Assembly (NCBI GenBank): GCA_003222835.1
Contig: QHXE01000378.1
Span: forward strand, 1-8,317
DNA length: 8,317 nt
From: Acidobacteriota bacterium
GTDB lineage: Bacteria > Acidobacteriota > Blastocatellia > Pyrinomonadales > Pyrinomonadaceae
Direction: 5' to 3'
The notes under the pieces are model-generated. The model did not search any database. It was not told the DNA's origin and saw only the letters and a list, made by a program, of their open reading frames with translations. The first letter of the stretch is position 1, and the number at the start of each line of letters is the position of its first letter. The position numbers and the translations under genes were made by a program. Below, one piece after another: positions 5,854-8,317 of the stretch.

Positions 5854-6001
5854 TCCGCAGATTACGCAGCGCAGCATGAAAGATGGGAAACGAGCCCACC
5901 AAGAAGCACAAAAGGGACGAATGAATTAGGAAAAACCCTTGTGGGTTTTGGTGCCTCTTTGTGGCTCGCCTTGTTCTGCGTAATCTGGGTAATCTGCGGA
6001 T
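5853..6001. repeat. 149-bp imperfect inverted-repeat element next to the kinase gene end
   Basis: The outer arms are ATCCGCAGATTAC (5853-5865) and its exact complement at 5989-6001. Nested inside are CGAGCC (5891-5896) with GGCTCG (5963-5968), AAGAAGCAC (5901-5909) with GTGCCTCTT (5951-5959, one mismatch), and a central hairpin at 5932-5949. The right arm carries a 9-base tandem duplication (GTAATCTGG then GTAATCTGC). The sequence resembles dispersed intergenic repeats of many bacteria whose conceptual translation gives PQITQIT-like peptides. It ends two bases from the kinase stop codon. Confidence 0.7.
5932..5949 (-). terminator. Possible intrinsic terminator for the kinase gene
   Basis: AAAACCC and GGGTTTT pair perfectly around the loop TTGT. 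On the minus strand the stem is followed by one more T, 55-75 bases beyond the kinase stop codon. The stem has only three G-C pairs and the structure is nearly symmetric, so it could be a weak bidirectional terminator or simply the tip of the larger inverted repeat. Confidence 0.35.
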
Positions 6002-6003
6002 AG

Positions 6004-8317
6004 CTAGCGAGTAATCTTGTGAATGAGTTCGCCAAGCCGCTCGTCCTCGCGTAACTCCGCCAAATTGGGATCGCGCTCGAACCACGGTCTGTTTTCATTT
6101 CCCAACGCCACCGATCGCTGCAGCCACTCGAATGCTTCGTCGCGTTTGTCTTCCAACGCATAGACTGAAGCAACCGCATAGGCGATGTCCGCGTCGACCG
6201 AAGCGGTCCGCTTTACGTCTTCATTCAACTCGGCGAGCGCAGCCTCGCGATTGCCCTGCTTACTCAGACACAACGCTAAGCTTGGCCGCACGCCGTGCAG
6301 ATTTGGATTTTGCGCGAGCACTTCGCGTAATAGATCAGCCGCGGCGTCTGTCTCTCCGCGGTAGAACATTGTCAACGCTCGAATACTTCTGAGCAGCGGA
6401 TTGTTCGGCTCGACTGAAGCTGCGCGATCGAGTTCCCGCATCGCGTCTTCATTTCTTCCCTGATAGAGAAAGATCAACGCGCGGTTATAGCTGACCACGA
6501 CGAACGCCGCCGGATCGAGATGCACCAAGCGATCGTAGCTGCGCAGCGCGCGATCGTATTCACCGTCCAGTCGATGCAGCGTCGCCTTGACGAAATGTAC
6601 CACGGCTTCGTTAGTCGCCTCGCGTCGCATGCGCGCCACTTCTTCGCGTGCTTTCTGCTTTTGTCCGCGCCACAAGAGGACGAAAACCATCAGCATGCGC
6701 GCTTCGATAATATTCGGGTCGATGGCCAGAGCCCGGTTAAAAGCACCCTCGGCCTTTTCAAAATCCTCCGCGCCGCCAAGTCCTTTGAAGACGCGATTGA
6801 CATAACAAGCGCCGAGACCGTCATAGGCGAGGCCGAATTCCGAATCCAGCTCGATCGCGCGCGTAAAGTGTCGGATTGCCGCGTCGCAATCTTCGGCCGC
6901 GACGGTGCGAAAGATAAAGCGCGCAAATCGATCGCGGCCTCGCAGGAATTCGTCGTAAGCTTCGGCGTTGACCGTCGCCGGCTGGGCCAGCCCCGCTTGT
7001 TCGTCGGGACTTAATTCCAGCCGCAACCCATCTACAATGCGCCTGGTGATTTCGTCCTGCACCGCGATGATATCGTCGGCCGAAGCATCGACGCGATCGC
7101 TCCAGATAATTTCGCCGCTCTTCACTTCAAGAAGTTGGGCGTTGACGCGAAAGCGTTCGCCGACGTGAATGAATCCTGCGGACAACACTGCATCGACATT
7201 CAGCTCGCGGCCGACGTCACTTGGATCGGCGGCCTGTCCCTGATATTTCGACATGACCGATGAAGGCCGTACCACCAGCGAGCGAATGCGCGCCAACTCA
7301 GTAATCACTGCATCGGCCAAAGCGAATTCGTAAAAGGTCGATGCCGGATCGTTGTTTAGGTTCTTGAAGGGCAGCACGGCGAGACTCTTCTTTTCGCGAT
7401 CGGCGATCGTGGTGCTCAGCGATCTTTCCTGCGCATCCGTCAGTGGCCGGGAAGTGAATTGCGGCGAGCTGGTCGGCACATCTCCGCGAGCGCCGCTCAG
7501 CTTTCGCAGCCAACGCATCGCACGGCCCACGGGAGTCGATCCGCCCAGATGCTTCGGCGCGGTCGCTTCTTCGAACTTCGCGCCGCTGGCCACGTCATGC
7601 AGGACTTTCCGCAGCTCGTCGCGGAGGTCATCAATCTTTGCGTATCGATCGCGCGGATCCTTGGACAGCGCCTTGTCCAGAATTTGCTGGAGCCGCACCG
7701 GCGTGGCGCCCGGCCGCATCTCCACCAGAGTTTTCGGCTGATCGTGAATCACCGCGTGACGCACATCGACAGTTGACTTGCCGCGGAACGGCCAGGTACC
7801 GGTCAGCATTTCGTAAAGCAGAACGCCGGTAGAAAAAATATCCGCCCGCGCGTCAACCTTGTCTCCGCGCGCCTGCTCCGGCGCCGCATAGGTCGCCGTT
7901 CCATAAGGCACACCCACTTCAGTCAATTCCGTCCGATCGATGCCGCTGGTTCGCGCTTCGGTTTCATCGAGCAGCTTCGCCAAACCAAAATCCAAAATCT
8001 TCACCTGCCCGCTGTCGGTGACCATCACGTTCCCGGACTTGATGTCTCGATGAATGATGCCGCGCGCGTGCGCCGTCGCGAGCGCGTCCGCCACTTGAAT
8101 CCCGATGCGCAAAGCGCTCTCCAATTCCAGCGGCCTGCCGTTGACAAGCTGCCGCACGTTCTTGCCTTCGACGTACTGCATCGCGATGAAGTGCAACCCT
8201 CCGGCTTCGTCCATATCAAAGATGGTGCAGATGTTCGGATGGTCCAACGCCGAAGCCAACCGTGCCTCGCGCTCGAAACGTTTCAGATTGGTTTCTTTGA
8301 CCGTGAGCTCCGCCGGC
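6004..8317 (-). CDS. Ser/Thr protein kinase with TolB-like and TPR domains (N-terminus outside window)
   Basis: This Hanks-type kinase is cut by the window edge; 770 complete codons and a TAG stop (6004-6006) are visible. The open frame continues past the TTG at 8257-8259 to the edge, so that codon is internal. Counting from the first full codon (8314-8316), the sequence begins just before the C-helix (RFEREARLASALDHPNI, conserved E17). The glycine loop and ATP-binding Lys must lie beyond the window. The catalytic loop HRDIKSGN is at 89-96, DFG at 109-111, APE at 145-147, and the kinase lobe ends near 245. Residues of about 310-440 (SLAVLPFKNLNND...ELNVDAVLSAGF...GEIIWSDRVD) are a TolB-like domain of the kind fused to kinases and adenylate cyclases. 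Residues 451-770 are TPR-like helices. No hydrophobic membrane segment separates kinase and TolB-like parts. The fusion is common in Acidobacteriota; its substrates cannot be inferred. The inverted-repeat element follows the stop directly. Confidence 0.92.
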   Translation of the reverse strand, partial: PAELTVKETNLKRFEREARLASALDHPNICTIFDMDEAGGLHFIAMQYVEGKNVRQLVNGRPLELESALRIGIQVADALATAHARGIIHRDIKSGNVMVTDSGQVKILDFGLAKLLDETEARTSGIDRTELTEVGVPYGTATYAAPEQARGDKVDARADIFSTGVLLYEMLTGTWPFRGKSTVDVRHAVIHDQPKTLVEMRPGATPVRLQQILDKALSKDPRDRYAKIDDLRDELRKVLHDVASGAKFEEATAPKHLGGSTPVGRAMRWLRKLSGARGDVPTSSPQFTSRPLTDAQERSLSTTIADREKKSLAVLPFKNLNNDPASTFYEFALADAVITELARIRSLVVRPSSVMSKYQGQAADPSDVGRELNVDAVLSAGFIHVGERFRVNAQLLEVKSGEIIWSDRVDASADDIIAVQDEITRRIVDGLRLELSPDEQAGLAQPATVNAEAYDEFLRGRDRFARFIFRTVAAEDCDAAIRHFTRAIELDSEFGLAYDGLGACYVNRVFKGLGGAEDFEKAEGAFNRALAIDPNIIEARMLMVFVLLWRGQKQKAREEVARMRREATNEAVVHFVKATLHRLDGEYDRALRSYDRLVHLDPAAFVVVSYNRALIFLYQGRNEDAMRELDRAASVEPNNPLLRSIRALTMFYRGETDAAADLLREVLAQNPNLHGVRPSLALCLSKQGNREAALAELNEDVKRTASVDADIAYAVASVYALEDKRDEAFEWLQRSVALGNENRPWFERDPNLAELREDERLGELIHKITR

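Noticed and set aside
8257..8259. TTG as the start codon of the kinase gene
   Set aside because: The frame continues upstream through a canonical C-helix (RFEREARLASALDHPNI) to the window edge, so this codon encodes an internal Leu.

Overview
The window most resembles Acidobacteriota, probably class Blastocatellia. This is inferred from protein architectures, not from a marker gene. The pointers are a TPR protein that opens with a CPTC...FCLDDG zinc-ribbon leader, a Ser/Thr kinase fused to a TolB-like domain and TPRs, an RNase E/G with an interrupted S1 domain, a small Cys-bearing secreted protein, and several hairpin-rich intergenic repeats. No rRNA, tRNA, CRISPR array, transposase or integrase was seen.

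Layout from left to right: (1) 18-578, minus strand, a secreted hypothetical protein. (2) 579-742, a short divergent intergenic region with a candidate promoter for the next gene and an unexpected 27-bp copy of the 3' end of the RNase E/G gene. (3) 743-2347, plus strand, a zinc-ribbon / transmembrane / ten-TPR protein. (4) 2348-2676, a convergent intergenic region filled by a two-copy, 126-bp REP-like composite repeat. (5) 2677-5343, minus strand, an RNase E/G family ribonuclease of 888 aa, with about 400 disordered residues inserted in its S1 domain. (6) 5344-6003, a 660-bp intergenic region with a multi-hairpin cluster, a good extended -10 promoter pointing toward the RNase gene, and a 149-bp inverted-repeat element that almost touches the kinase stop codon. 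(7) 6004-8317, minus strand, a Ser/Thr kinase / TolB-like / TPR protein whose N-terminus lies beyond the window.

The genes do not form an evident pathway. The RNase E/G is the housekeeping gene, acting in RNA processing and decay. The kinase is probably a signalling protein and the TPR protein a membrane-anchored scaffold. The most interesting structure concerns the RNase gene. Its coding sequence carries a degradosome-scaffold-like insert with a thrice-repeated F-[EQ]-R-[VI]-x-D-[DE]-E-E motif. Its possible long leader contains stable hairpins. Its last 27 bases are duplicated 2,038 bp away, so that the TPR gene and the REP array lie between direct repeats. This suggests that the TPR/REP segment was inserted at the 3' end of the RNase gene, separating it from the secreted-protein gene that may once have followed it directly.
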